In this document: piece after piece, positions 25,303 through 33,581 of the stretch
Numbering within the stretch: the first letter of the stretch is position 1
Layout of the letters: each line of letters begins with the position of its first letter
From: Nocardia cyriacigeorgica GUH-2
Lineage (GTDB): Bacteria > Actinomycetota > Actinomycetes > Mycobacteriales > Mycobacteriaceae
Assembly: GCF_000284035.1 (NCBI RefSeq)
Contig: NC_016887.1
Span: 4,526,001 to 4,590,000 of the forward strand
Reading direction: 5' to 3'
Length of the DNA: 64,000 nucleotides
Made by a program: the position numbers and the translations under genes
Notes under the pieces: model-generated
What the model saw: the letters and a program-made list of their open reading frames with translations, nothing else
Databases searched by the model: none
What the model was told of the DNA's origin: nothing

Positions 25303-26555
25303 GACGCGTCGTGATCACCGGAATCGGGGCCGTCACACCCCTCGGCAACGATGCCGAGACCACCTGGTCGTCGCTGGCGGCCGGGCGTAGCGGGGTCGGC
25401 GAGCTGACGACCTTCGACGCGTCCGGATTCCCGGTCCGCATCGCGGGCTTGGTGCGTGGGTTCGATCCGGCGCGCGATCTGCCCGCGACCACCCGGTGGC
25501 GGCATCTGTCGCGTGCGGGCCGGTTCGGGGTGGCCGCCGCCGCGGAGGCCATCGCCGGGGCCGGACTCGACACCGCTGCCGCGGACGAGTCGCGTGGCGT
25601 CGCGATGGGCGCCAGCGTGGGCCGCCCGGATCTGCAACTACTGGTCGACGTCGGCCATGAACGCGCCACCACCGGAAAGGCCGATGCCTTCCGTCGTCAG
25701 CCACCGAGCCTGACCCTGCAAGGCAATCAGAACCTGCCGACGGCGGAGATGGCGCGGCTGCTCGGTGCGAGCGGCCCCATGGTCGGCATCAGCACCGCCT
25801 GCTCGGGTTCGGGTCACGCTGTCGGCGAAGCGTTCCGGCTGATCCAGGAGGGCGATGCCGACCTCATGCTGGCCGGCGGCTACGACTCCTTGACCACCTG
25901 GCTGGACGCGCTCGGGTTCAGCCTGCTCGGCGCGCTCACCACCGAATACAACGACGATCCCGAGCACGCGTCGCGGCCCTTCGACGCGCGCCGGTCCGGT
26001 TTCGTCCTCGGTGAGGGCGCGGTGGCGTTCGTACTCGAGGAACGCGAGGCGGCCATCGCGCGGGGCGCGACGGTGCTGGCGGAGATCCTGGGCTACGCGT
26101 CCACTCTCAATGCCTGGCGCATCACCGACTCCCCGCCGGACGGCACCGGCGCGATCCAGGTGATGGCCGGCGCGATCGAGGAGTCCGGCCTCGGCGTCGA
26201 GGGCATCGACTACATCGTCGCGCACGGCACCAGCACGCCCGGCAACGACGAATCCGAAACCATCGCGATCAAGCAGGTCTTCGGCGATCACGCCGCCCGG
26301 GTGCTGGTGAGCGCGCCGAAGTCGATGGCCGGGCATCTCACCGCGGCCGGCGCCGGCCTCAATATGGTGGCCGCGATCGGCGCGATCCGGCACAGTGTGG
26401 TGCCGCCGACACTCAATCTCGACAACCCCGGACGTGGCCTCGACCTGGACTATGTGCCGCACACGGCGCGCACCGCGCCGGTCCGGGCGGCGCTGGTGAA
26501 CGCCTTCGCCTTCGGCGGCACCAACACCGGGCTGGTGCTCGGGGCCGCGTCATGA
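25299..26555 (+). CDS. fabF: Beta-ketoacyl-ACP synthase II (FabF-type), complete triad
   Basis: 418 residues from ATG at 25299. Thiolase-fold ketosynthase with Cys168 (STACSGSGH), His309 (AHGTSTPGND) and His346 (SMAGHLTAAGAG), so both acyl transfer and malonyl decarboxylation should work. Close in form to FabF and to the KS of type II polyketide systems. It is sandwiched between the two dehydratase-like genes with 4-bp overlaps at both ends, and the KS-like protein two genes on (26952) is its likely partner. Confidence 0.92.
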   Translation: MRRVVITGIGAVTPLGNDAETTWSSLAAGRSGVGELTTFDASGFPVRIAGLVRGFDPARDLPATTRWRHLSRAGRFGVAAAAEAIAGAGLDTAAADESRGVAMGASVGRPDLQLLVDVGHERATTGKADAFRRQPPSLTLQGNQNLPTAEMARLLGASGPMVGISTACSGSGHAVGEAFRLIQEGDADLMLAGGYDSLTTWLDALGFSLLGALTTEYNDDPEHASRPFDARRSGFVLGEGAVAFVLEEREAAIARGATVLAEILGYASTLNAWRITDSPPDGTGAIQVMAGAIEESGLGVEGIDYIVAHGTSTPGNDESETIAIKQVFGDHAARVLVSAPKSMAGHLTAAGAGLNMVAAIGAIRHSVVPPTLNLDNPGRGLDLDYVPHTARTAPVRAALVNAFAFGGTNTGLVLGAAS

Positions 26556-26959
26556 GCGCGCCTGCCACCGCGCTCGACCGCGTCGTGGACGTCGTGCCGG
26601 GAGTGCGGGCGGTCGCACTGGTGAACGTGCCGCTGACGCTCACCGTCTTCGACACGCACTTCCCGCGCTTCCCGGTGCTGCCGGGGGTGCTGCTACTCGA
26701 CCACATCGGCGCGACCGCCCGACTGCTCGCCCCGCCCGGACTGCACCACCAGCATGCCGTGCGTGGCGTGCGGTTCCGGCACTACGTGCAGCCGGGCGAC
26801 CAGATCCGGATCACCGTCGAGGTGGTCTCGACCGCATCGGAGGGCATCGACTGCCGCGCCGTCGCCGAGGTGGACGGGCGCGCCGCCGCCACCGTGCGGT
26901 CGCTGCGACTCGGCGCGGATATCAGCGAACCGGGCACGACAGGGGAATCGGATGACTGA
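26552..26959 (+). CDS. FabZ-like hotdog dehydratase subunit keeping His, lacking Glu
   Basis: 135 residues. The motif DTHFPRFPVLPGVLLLDHIG aligns with FabZ GHFPGRPVMPGVLILEAMAQ: His36 is present, while the residue 14 further on, Glu in FabZ, is Asp50. This is the mirror image of the other dehydratase subunit (Asp34/Glu48). In FabZ dimers the active site takes His from one chain and Glu from the other, so a heterodimer would rebuild one canonical site. Overlaps the KS before it by 4 bp and the KS-like gene after it by 8 bp. Confidence 0.8.
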   Translation: MSAPATALDRVVDVVPGVRAVALVNVPLTLTVFDTHFPRFPVLPGVLLLDHIGATARLLAPPGLHHQHAVRGVRFRHYVQPGDQIRITVEVVSTASEGIDCRAVAEVDGRAAATVRSLRLGADISEPGTTGESDD

Positions 26960-28238
26960 ACAACGACGGGTCGTGGTGACCGGCATCGGCCTGCTCACCG
27001 CGATCGGCGGCGACGCCGCGAGCACCTGGGACGCACTACTGGCCGGGCACAGCGGGATCCGCCCGATCACCGCCTATGACCCGGCCCCGCTGCGCACCCG
27101 GCTGGGTGCGGAGATCGACGGCTTCGAGCCGCAACGGTTCGCCTCCCGCAAGGCGCTGCGCATGCTCAACCGCGGCGATCAGCTGGGCCTGGCGGGCGCG
27201 ACGCTGGCCCTCGCCGACGCCGGCCTCGATACCACCGGCGATCTCGGGCACCGGTGCGGGCTGTATCTCGGTGGCAACAAGGAGATCTCGCGACTGGACG
27301 ATCTGATCGGCAGCGTCACCCGGATCCGCCGCGACGACGGCACGCCCGATATGGGCGTGCTCGGCGAACAGGGCGCCTCGATCATGGCGCCACTGTTCTT
27401 CGTCGAGGGACTCCAGCCCGCGGCGGTCTTCCACGTCTCGCAGAAATTCGGCATCCGCGGACCGAACGCCTTCTACGCCGGGACCGCCGACAGCGGCGCC
27501 ACCGCGATCGGCCGGGCGATGCGGGCCATCCGCCGCGGCGAGGCCGATCTGGCGCTGGCGGGCGGCTACGACGATGCGACGAACTGGTGGCCGATGTCGA
27601 AATTGGACGGCGTCGGCGTGCTCTCGACCTCGAACGAGCGTGGGCCGGCCGCGTTTTGCCCGTTCGACCGGTCGCGTTCCGGTTCCATCCTCGGCGAGGG
27701 CGCGGCGATCCTGGTGCTGGAAGAACGCGCCGCCGCCCAGGCGCGTGGCGCCCGAATCTACGCCGAGATCGCCGGATTCGGCGCGGGCAACGAATGCCAT
27801 CCACCGCCCGCACCGCATCCGAGCCGACGTGGCCTGTCGCGTGCGATCAACCGCTCACTCGACGACGCCGCGATCGACCCCGGCCAGGTGTCCTATGTGG
27901 CGGCGCACGGATGTGCCACCGGCAGTGGCGATCTCAGCGAGACCCGCGCCCTGCACACCGCCTTCGGCGAGCACGCGCCCGGGGTGCCGGTCAGCAGCGT
28001 GAAGCCGCAGACCGGGCACCTGGTCGGCGGCGCGGGTGCGGTGAACGCCGCCGTGGCGGCGCTGGCCGTGCATCACGGAGTCATCCCGGGTACCGCGCAT
28101 CTGGACGATCCGGACCCGGGATGCGATCTGGACTACGTCCCCGACGGACCACGTGAGGCGCCGGTGACCACCGCGCTCGCGCTGGCCAGGGGCTTCGAAG
28201 GCCAAGCGGTATCGCTGGCCCTGACCGAGGCGAGGTGA
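26952..28238 (+). CDS. Ketosynthase-like protein with active Cys replaced by Asp (KS-beta/CLF-like)
   Basis: 428 residues. Thiolase-fold protein aligned along its length with FabF, but the nucleophile position reads AGTADSGAT, giving Asp180 where KS enzymes have Cys. Both histidine motifs are kept (AAHGCATGSGD and TGHLVGGAG). It therefore cannot carry the chain but could decarboxylate malonyl-ACP or shape the pocket as a chain-length factor, probably paired with the active KS at 25299. Classical type II PKS chain-length factors carry Gln instead of Cys, so Asp is unusual. Confidence 0.82.
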   Translation: MTEQRRVVVTGIGLLTAIGGDAASTWDALLAGHSGIRPITAYDPAPLRTRLGAEIDGFEPQRFASRKALRMLNRGDQLGLAGATLALADAGLDTTGDLGHRCGLYLGGNKEISRLDDLIGSVTRIRRDDGTPDMGVLGEQGASIMAPLFFVEGLQPAAVFHVSQKFGIRGPNAFYAGTADSGATAIGRAMRAIRRGEADLALAGGYDDATNWWPMSKLDGVGVLSTSNERGPAAFCPFDRSRSGSILGEGAAILVLEERAAAQARGARIYAEIAGFGAGNECHPPPAPHPSRRGLSRAINRSLDDAAIDPGQVSYVAAHGCATGSGDLSETRALHTAFGEHAPGVPVSSVKPQTGHLVGGAGAVNAAVAALAVHHGVIPGTAHLDDPDPGCDLDYVPDGPREAPVTTALALARGFEGQAVSLALTEAR

Positions 28239-28245
28239 GCCGGCT

Positions 28246-30591
28246 GTGAGCAGCCCGAAACGAATCGTGGTCGCGGGAATCGGCGCCGTGACCTCACAGG
28301 GCCGGGGCGCCGACCGGATGTGGCAGGGCTTTCTCGACGGCCATGTGGCAATCGGCGAGGTGGAATCGCTGGACCTCACCGGGCACTCCACCACCATCGG
28401 TGGTGAGGTCCGGCCGTGGCGCACCGAAACCGAGGGGACTCAAGCCCTTGATCCGGCTGTCCATTTCGCGCTCGTAGCAGCGGCCGAGGCGATCGACAGC
28501 GCCCGCATCCGTCCACGCGAGGGCGAGGGCGCCGTCCCCGCCACCCGCTGGGGAGTCGCGGTCGGCACCTGCAACGGCGGGCTCGGCACCGTGGAGAAGG
28601 CCTGGCTGGCCGACCGCGACGGTGGTGACGTCGACTGGCAGCGGTATCTGATGATCCAACCGCAGATCATCGCCGAGGCGCTCAGCGCCGAGTTCGGACT
28701 TCAGGGCCCGGTGCTGTCGGTCAATACCGCCTGCGCGGCCGGTGCGCACGCCATCGCGCACGCGGTCGAGATGATCCGGATCGGCCGGGCCGACGCCATG
28801 CTGGTCGGCGGCACGGACGCCTTCAACGCGACCGTCTTCGCGGGCTTCCACAGCCTGGAATCGCTGTCGCCGATCCCGCCCGCGCCCTATTCCAAGGATC
28901 GGCGCGGGCTCTCGCTCGGCGAGGGCAGCGGAATGCTGGTGCTGGTGGAACATTCGGTCGCGATCGCCGCCGGAGCGCCCATTCTGGCCGAGGTGCTCGG
29001 CTACGGCCTGTCCGCCGACGGACACCATCCGACGGCGCCGCATCCCGAAGGCGCGGGCGCCGCGCGTGCCTTGACCGCCGCGTTCACCGCCACGGGTGTC
29101 ACGCCCGCCGACGTGTCCTACGTCAACGGGCACGGAACCGGCACTCCGAAAAACGATTCCGCCGAGAGCAACGCCGTACGCCGCGCTTTCGGGCCCGCCG
29201 CCGAGAAGATCGCGCTCACCAGTGTGAAGTCCATGATCGGCCACCTGCTCGGTGCCGCGGGCGCGGTGGAGGGCATCGCGACGGTCCTCGCGCTGCGCGA
29301 CCAGATGGCCCCGCCCACCGCCGGTTTCACCGGCCCCGACCCGAAGTGCGGCTTGGACGCGGTGCCCAACACGGCGCGGCCGCTGCCGATGGATGTGGCG
29401 ATGTCGAACAATTTCGCCTTCGCCGGCGCCAATGCCACGGTGGTGTTCGGCCGGGAGGGCCGGCCGGCCAGTCCGGTGCCCGAACCGCCGATCGATCGCG
29501 TCGTCATCACCGGCATCGGGACGATCCTCCCGGGCGGCGCGAACGCGGGTGAGCTGCTCAGCGCCTATCGCAGCGGCACACTCGAAGGCTACGGCGGCAC
29601 CGAACTCGCGCTCACCGCAATGGATTTCGATCCCGCACCGTTTCTCAGCCCGAAGCAGCGGCGTCGGATGGACCGGCTCGGCATACTCGCCGTCGCCTCC
29701 AGCCGGATGGCGCTCGACGACGGCGGGCTGGATCCGGAAGCGGTCGACTCCGACCGGATCGGCGTCATCGTCGGTACCGGTCTCGGCCCGGTGGAGAGCA
29801 TGGAGAAATTCACCGTCCCGGTGCTCGAATCCGGTGTGACGGCAGCGAACCCGGCGGTGTTCCCCAACACCGTCTACAACGCGGCCGCCGGGCAGGTGTC
29901 GATGGTGCTCGGGGTGCGCGGCCCCACCTCCACCCTCACCGCGGCACATGCGGCGGGCGCCACCGCGCTTGGCGTCGCGCACGACCTGCTGCGTACCGGT
30001 GCGGCCGACGCGGCCCTGTGCCCGGCCGTCGACGCGCTGGCGCCGTACGCCATGCACGCCTACCAGCGGATGCCGGTATTCGCCGACGCCGCGGCTCGCG
30101 GCTACCGCCTGGCCGAGGGCGCGGTCACCCTGCTGCTGGAGCGGGAGTCGGCCGCACGGGCGCGGGGCGCCCGGATCCTGGCGGTCGTGGCCGGCTACGG
30201 CAACGCCTCCGATGCCGCGGGGATCGGCCGCTGGGATCGCGAGGGCCGCGGCATCGAACGCGCCATGCGGGCCGCGCTCGCCGAGTCCGGGCTCACCCCG
30301 GCAGACATCAGCGCGATCTGGGCCAACGCTGCCGGCCTCGCCGCGGTCGACGATCCGGAACTCGCGGCCATCGCCCGCCTCACCGGCGGTACCGGGCCGC
30401 GCGTCGAAACACCGAAATCGGTACTCGGCGAACCGGTGGGCGCCGGCGCGCACCTGTGCGCGGCCCTCGCAGTGCACGATCCGGCCCGCTTCGACGGCCC
30501 GGTGCTGATCAACAGTTCCTCCCTCGGCGGGACGCACACCTCGCTGGTGCTGACACCGGCTACCCACTCGACATCGGAGCATCATGACTGA
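28246..30591 (+). CDS. Fused ketosynthase - chain-length-factor protein (KS-CLF in one chain)
   Basis: 781 residues, twice a normal KS, from GTG at 28246. Residues 1 to about 405 are a complete KS: Cys163 (VNTACAAGAHAIA), GHGTGTPKND and SMIGHLLGAAG. A short Pro-rich linker (about 405-418) leads to a second thiolase-fold unit beginning RVVITGIGTILPGG. There the nucleophile is His568 (TAAHAAGATAL), and both His motifs are lost (WANAAGLAAV, SVLGEPVGAGAH). So the second half is a chain-length-factor-type domain. In ordinary type II polyketide systems these are two separate, coupled genes. Reading frame is continuous with no sign of a missed stop. Confidence 0.87.
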   Translation: MSSPKRIVVAGIGAVTSQGRGADRMWQGFLDGHVAIGEVESLDLTGHSTTIGGEVRPWRTETEGTQALDPAVHFALVAAAEAIDSARIRPREGEGAVPATRWGVAVGTCNGGLGTVEKAWLADRDGGDVDWQRYLMIQPQIIAEALSAEFGLQGPVLSVNTACAAGAHAIAHAVEMIRIGRADAMLVGGTDAFNATVFAGFHSLESLSPIPPAPYSKDRRGLSLGEGSGMLVLVEHSVAIAAGAPILAEVLGYGLSADGHHPTAPHPEGAGAARALTAAFTATGVTPADVSYVNGHGTGTPKNDSAESNAVRRAFGPAAEKIALTSVKSMIGHLLGAAGAVEGIATVLALRDQMAPPTAGFTGPDPKCGLDAVPNTARPLPMDVAMSNNFAFAGANATVVFGREGRPASPVPEPPIDRVVITGIGTILPGGANAGELLSAYRSGTLEGYGGTELALTAMDFDPAPFLSPKQRRRMDRLGILAVASSRMALDDGGLDPEAVDSDRIGVIVGTGLGPVESMEKFTVPVLESGVTAANPAVFPNTVYNAAAGQVSMVLGVRGPTSTLTAAHAAGATALGVAHDLLRTGAADAALCPAVDALAPYAMHAYQRMPVFADAAARGYRLAEGAVTLLLERESAARARGARILAVVAGYGNASDAAGIGRWDREGRGIERAMRAALAESGLTPADISAIWANAAGLAAVDDPELAAIARLTGGTGPRVETPKSVLGEPVGAGAHLCAALAVHDPARFDGPVLINSSSLGGTHTSLVLTPATHSTSEHHD

Positions 30592-31675
30592 CACCAACAA
30601 CGTCGCGATCCTGGGTACCGGATCGTTCCTCCCCGGCGACCCGATCGACAACGATCAACTCGAGAAGCTGGTCGGCCCGCTGCCCGCCGATGTGCTCGAC
30701 GGCATCCAGGTGCGGCGCAGGCACTGGCTGATCGATCCGGCCGACGGCTCGCACCGCATCAGCAACAGCCGCATGGCCGAGGCCGCCGCCCGCACCGCCC
30801 TCGAGCGCGCCGGGGTGGGGCCGGAGGAGGTGGATCTGATCGTGGTGTCCACCGCCAGTCCCGAGTTCCATCTGCCCACCGTCGGCAGCTATGTGCAGCA
30901 GCATCTCGGGCTGGAACGCTGCGCCGTCATCGAGGTGCGCGCGGGCTGCGTCGGCGCGATCCAGGCCCTCGATATCGCCTACCGCCAGCTCGCCGACGGC
31001 ACCCACCGCACCGCACTGGTGATCGGCACCGAAGCCATCTCGCCCATCCTCGCGCCGATGTTCCTGGGCCGCGAACCCGATGCGGTCCGGATGCGGGATC
31101 GGCTGACGCTCTATAACTTCGGCGACGGCGCCGCGGCCGTGGTGCTGCGCGGGGCCACCTCCGGTCCGGTGGCGCACAAGTACGGCTACGTCAACGCCTG
31201 CATGGGTGGGGCGCGCAAACCCGGCATGGTGGTCGTCGGCGGCGGCACCGACCTGCCCGTGCACGAACAGCTGAAACGCAAACGGCTGATGGACATCACG
31301 CTCGACGCCGTCGGTGTCGCGGAGTTCGGTCCGCGCATCTTCGTCACCGCGTTGCGTGAACTGCTGGACCGCTCCGGATTGCGCCTGGACGAGATCGACG
31401 CGTGCGTGCTCCCCGAGGGCAACGCCGACTACTTCAGCCGCGAATTCGAGGAAGCCGGACTGACGCGGGCCGATTACGACCTGCTGCAATCCCGGATCGT
31501 CGAAAACCTCACCGATGTCGGCGCGACCGGCTCCCCCGCCGTCCTGCTCGCGCTCGATGCCGGGCTCGCCGAAGGCCGGATCACTCCGGGCTCCACCGTG
31601 CTGCTGGTCGCGATCGAAGCCAGCCGCTACGTCTACGCCGGTCTCGCCCTGCGCTGGCCCGGAAACGAAAGCTGA
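30584..31675 (+). CDS. KAS III-like enzyme with altered His/Asn
   Basis: 363 residues, overlapping the fused KS-CLF by 8 bp. FabH-type fold with Cys122 in VRAGCVGAIQALDIA. The usual HQAN is EGNA (Glu278 replaces His), and the usual GNTS region reads GATGSPAVLLAL (Asn replaced by Ala). Without these, decarboxylative condensation as in FabH is unlikely. Relatives with a kept Cys but changed partner residues act as acyltransferases or chain-release/priming enzymes, so it may start or off-load the chain onto an unknown acceptor. Last synthase gene of the operon. Confidence 0.8.
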   Translation: MTDTNNVAILGTGSFLPGDPIDNDQLEKLVGPLPADVLDGIQVRRRHWLIDPADGSHRISNSRMAEAAARTALERAGVGPEEVDLIVVSTASPEFHLPTVGSYVQQHLGLERCAVIEVRAGCVGAIQALDIAYRQLADGTHRTALVIGTEAISPILAPMFLGREPDAVRMRDRLTLYNFGDGAAAVVLRGATSGPVAHKYGYVNACMGGARKPGMVVVGGGTDLPVHEQLKRKRLMDITLDAVGVAEFGPRIFVTALRELLDRSGLRLDEIDACVLPEGNADYFSREFEEAGLTRADYDLLQSRIVENLTDVGATGSPAVLLALDAGLAEGRITPGSTVLLVAIEASRYVYAGLALRWPGNES

Positions 31676-31683
31676 GGAACCCC

Positions 31684-32901
31684 ATGACCACAACGTCCCT
31701 GCCGTCCCGCCGGCTGTTCACCAGCGAATCGGTCACCGAAGGACATCCGGACAAGATCTGCGACGCCATCAGCGATGCGGTGCTCGACGCCCTGCTCGCC
31801 GTCGACCCGGCCGCACGGGTGGCGGTGGAGACCATGGTTACCACCGGCCAGGTGCACGTGGCCGGTGAGGTCGGCACCGCCGCGACGGTGGACATCACCG
31901 CGATCGTGCGCGCGAAACTGCTCGAGATCGGCTACGACAGCTCATCGAAGGGCTTCGACGGTGCGAGCTGCGGGGTGAATATCGCGATCGGCGCGCAATC
32001 CCCCGATATCGCGCAGGGCGTGGACCACGCCTACGAGGCGCGGGTCGACGGAGCCGGCGATCCCGTGGACCAGCAGGGCGCCGGCGATCAAGGCCTGATG
32101 TTCGGGTACGCCACCACCGAAACCCCCGAACTCATGCCCTTGCCGATCGCGCTGGCGCACCGGCTGTCTCGCCGTCTCACCCGGGTACGCAAGGACGGCA
32201 CCCTGCCCTATCTGCGCCCCGACGGAAAGACGCAGGTGACCATCGAATACGACGGAAACCGCCCGGTGCGCCTGGACACGGTGGTGATCTCGACCCAGCA
32301 CGCACCCGACATCGACCTGGATTCCCTGCTCGCCACCGACGTGCGCGAGTTCGTAGTCGACGCCGTGCTGTCCGAACTGCCCGCCGGTTCGCTCGACTGC
32401 GACGATGTCCGGCTGCTGGTGAACCCGACGGGCAAGTTCGTCGTCGGCGGGCCGATGGGCGACGCGGGGCTGACCGGACGCAAGATCATCGTCGACACCT
32501 ACGGCGGGATGGCCCGGCACGGCGGTGGTGCGTTCTCCGGCAAGGACCCCTCGAAGGTCGACCGCAGTGCCGCCTACGCGATGCGGTGGGTCGCGAAGAA
32601 CGCCGTGGCCGCGGGCCTGGCCGAACGGATCGAGGTCCAGGTGGCCTACGCGATCGGGCGGGCGGCGCCGGTCGGGCTGTTCGTGGAGACCTTCGGCACC
32701 GAGACGACCGACCCGGCCCGGATCCAGGCCGCCATCGGCAAGGTCTTCGACCTGCGGCCCGCGGCGATCATCCGCGATCTGGACCTGCTGCGTCCGCTGT
32801 ACGCACCGACCGCGGCCTACGGGCACTTCGGCCGCACCGATATCGACCTGCCCTGGGAGCGTTGCGACCGGGCCGACGAGCTGAAGGCCGCGGTCGCGTA
32901 G
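31684..32901 (+). CDS. metK: S-adenosylmethionine synthetase
   Basis: 405 residues, 8 bp after the KAS III-like gene, so in the same operon. MetK motifs: FTSESVTEGHPDKICDAISD, GAGDQGLMFGYA (ATP loop) and GGAFSGKDPSKVDRSAAY. It makes SAM from methionine and ATP. A copy embedded in a biosynthetic operon usually boosts SAM for a product step, but no methyltransferase or other SAM-using gene is in the operon. Possible uses are methylation by an enzyme elsewhere or an aminocarboxypropyl transfer. Whether this is also the housekeeping copy cannot be told here. Confidence 0.93.
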   Translation: MTTTSLPSRRLFTSESVTEGHPDKICDAISDAVLDALLAVDPAARVAVETMVTTGQVHVAGEVGTAATVDITAIVRAKLLEIGYDSSSKGFDGASCGVNIAIGAQSPDIAQGVDHAYEARVDGAGDPVDQQGAGDQGLMFGYATTETPELMPLPIALAHRLSRRLTRVRKDGTLPYLRPDGKTQVTIEYDGNRPVRLDTVVISTQHAPDIDLDSLLATDVREFVVDAVLSELPAGSLDCDDVRLLVNPTGKFVVGGPMGDAGLTGRKIIVDTYGGMARHGGGAFSGKDPSKVDRSAAYAMRWVAKNAVAAGLAERIEVQVAYAIGRAAPVGLFVETFGTETTDPARIQAAIGKVFDLRPAAIIRDLDLLRPLYAPTAAYGHFGRTDIDLPWERCDRADELKAAVA

Positions 32902-32907
32902 CGGGGG

Positions 32908-33543
32908 TCAGTCGCCGACCACGGCCGCGAGCCATTCCACCAGCGGCCGCTGCGCCTCCCACGCCGCGCGGATCTCCGTCGCGGCGCGTGGTGTCGGCAG
33001 CCAGTCCGGTGCGCCGAAGTCGCGGTGGGTGGTGAGGGTCTTGTGGCGGAGTAGCTCGATGCGGGGGTGGTCGGCGGGGTAGCCCTTGGGTTGGGTTTTG
33101 AGGCGGTCCCCGCCGATCTCGTAGCCGGTGCCGGCGAGTTCGGTGAGGATCGCGGCCAGCTCCGGGCCGCGCACGTCGTCGTCGATGGTGGTGCGCAGGC
33201 GGGCGAGCTGGTCGGCCGAGCCGCCGTAGAACCCGGCGGCGACGAACAGTCCCGCCGCACCGATCTGCACGTACCAGCCCACGCCCGGCGCGGCGCCTAC
33301 CACCACGCCCTGGTGGGTCTTGTACGGCGACTTGTCCTTGGAGAACCGCACGTCACGGTAGGGGCGGAAGAGTTTCGCGGACCCGAAATCGGCCTCGAGT
33401 TCCTCGATCAGCGCGAGCATCGGCGCCTTCACCGATTCGTCGTAGACCTGTTTGTGCGCGGCCCAGAACGTCTTCGAGTTGTCGGCCTCGAGATCTTCGT
33501 AGAAATCCAGACCGGCGAACGGGAACCCTCCGAAACGACCCAT
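32908..33543 (-). CDS. DUF2461 family protein
   Basis: 211 residues from ATG at 33543. Typical DUF2461 (TIGR02453) features: FYEDLEADNSKTFWAAHKQVYDESV near the start, RPYRDVRFSKDKSPYKTHQG in the middle and GYPADHPRIELLRHKTL later. A widespread bacterial cytoplasmic protein of unknown function. It converges with metK, separated by 6 bp, marking the right-hand end of the biosynthetic operon. Confidence 0.85.
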   Translation of the reverse strand: MGRFGGFPFAGLDFYEDLEADNSKTFWAAHKQVYDESVKAPMLALIEELEADFGSAKLFRPYRDVRFSKDKSPYKTHQGVVVGAAPGVGWYVQIGAAGLFVAAGFYGGSADQLARLRTTIDDDVRGPELAAILTELAGTGYEIGGDRLKTQPKGYPADHPRIELLRHKTLTTHRDFGAPDWLPTPRAATEIRAAWEAQRPLVEWLAAVVGD

Positions 33544-33581
33544 GGCAATGAAGATAGGCCCTCGGTCCGACACCCGGGGCG

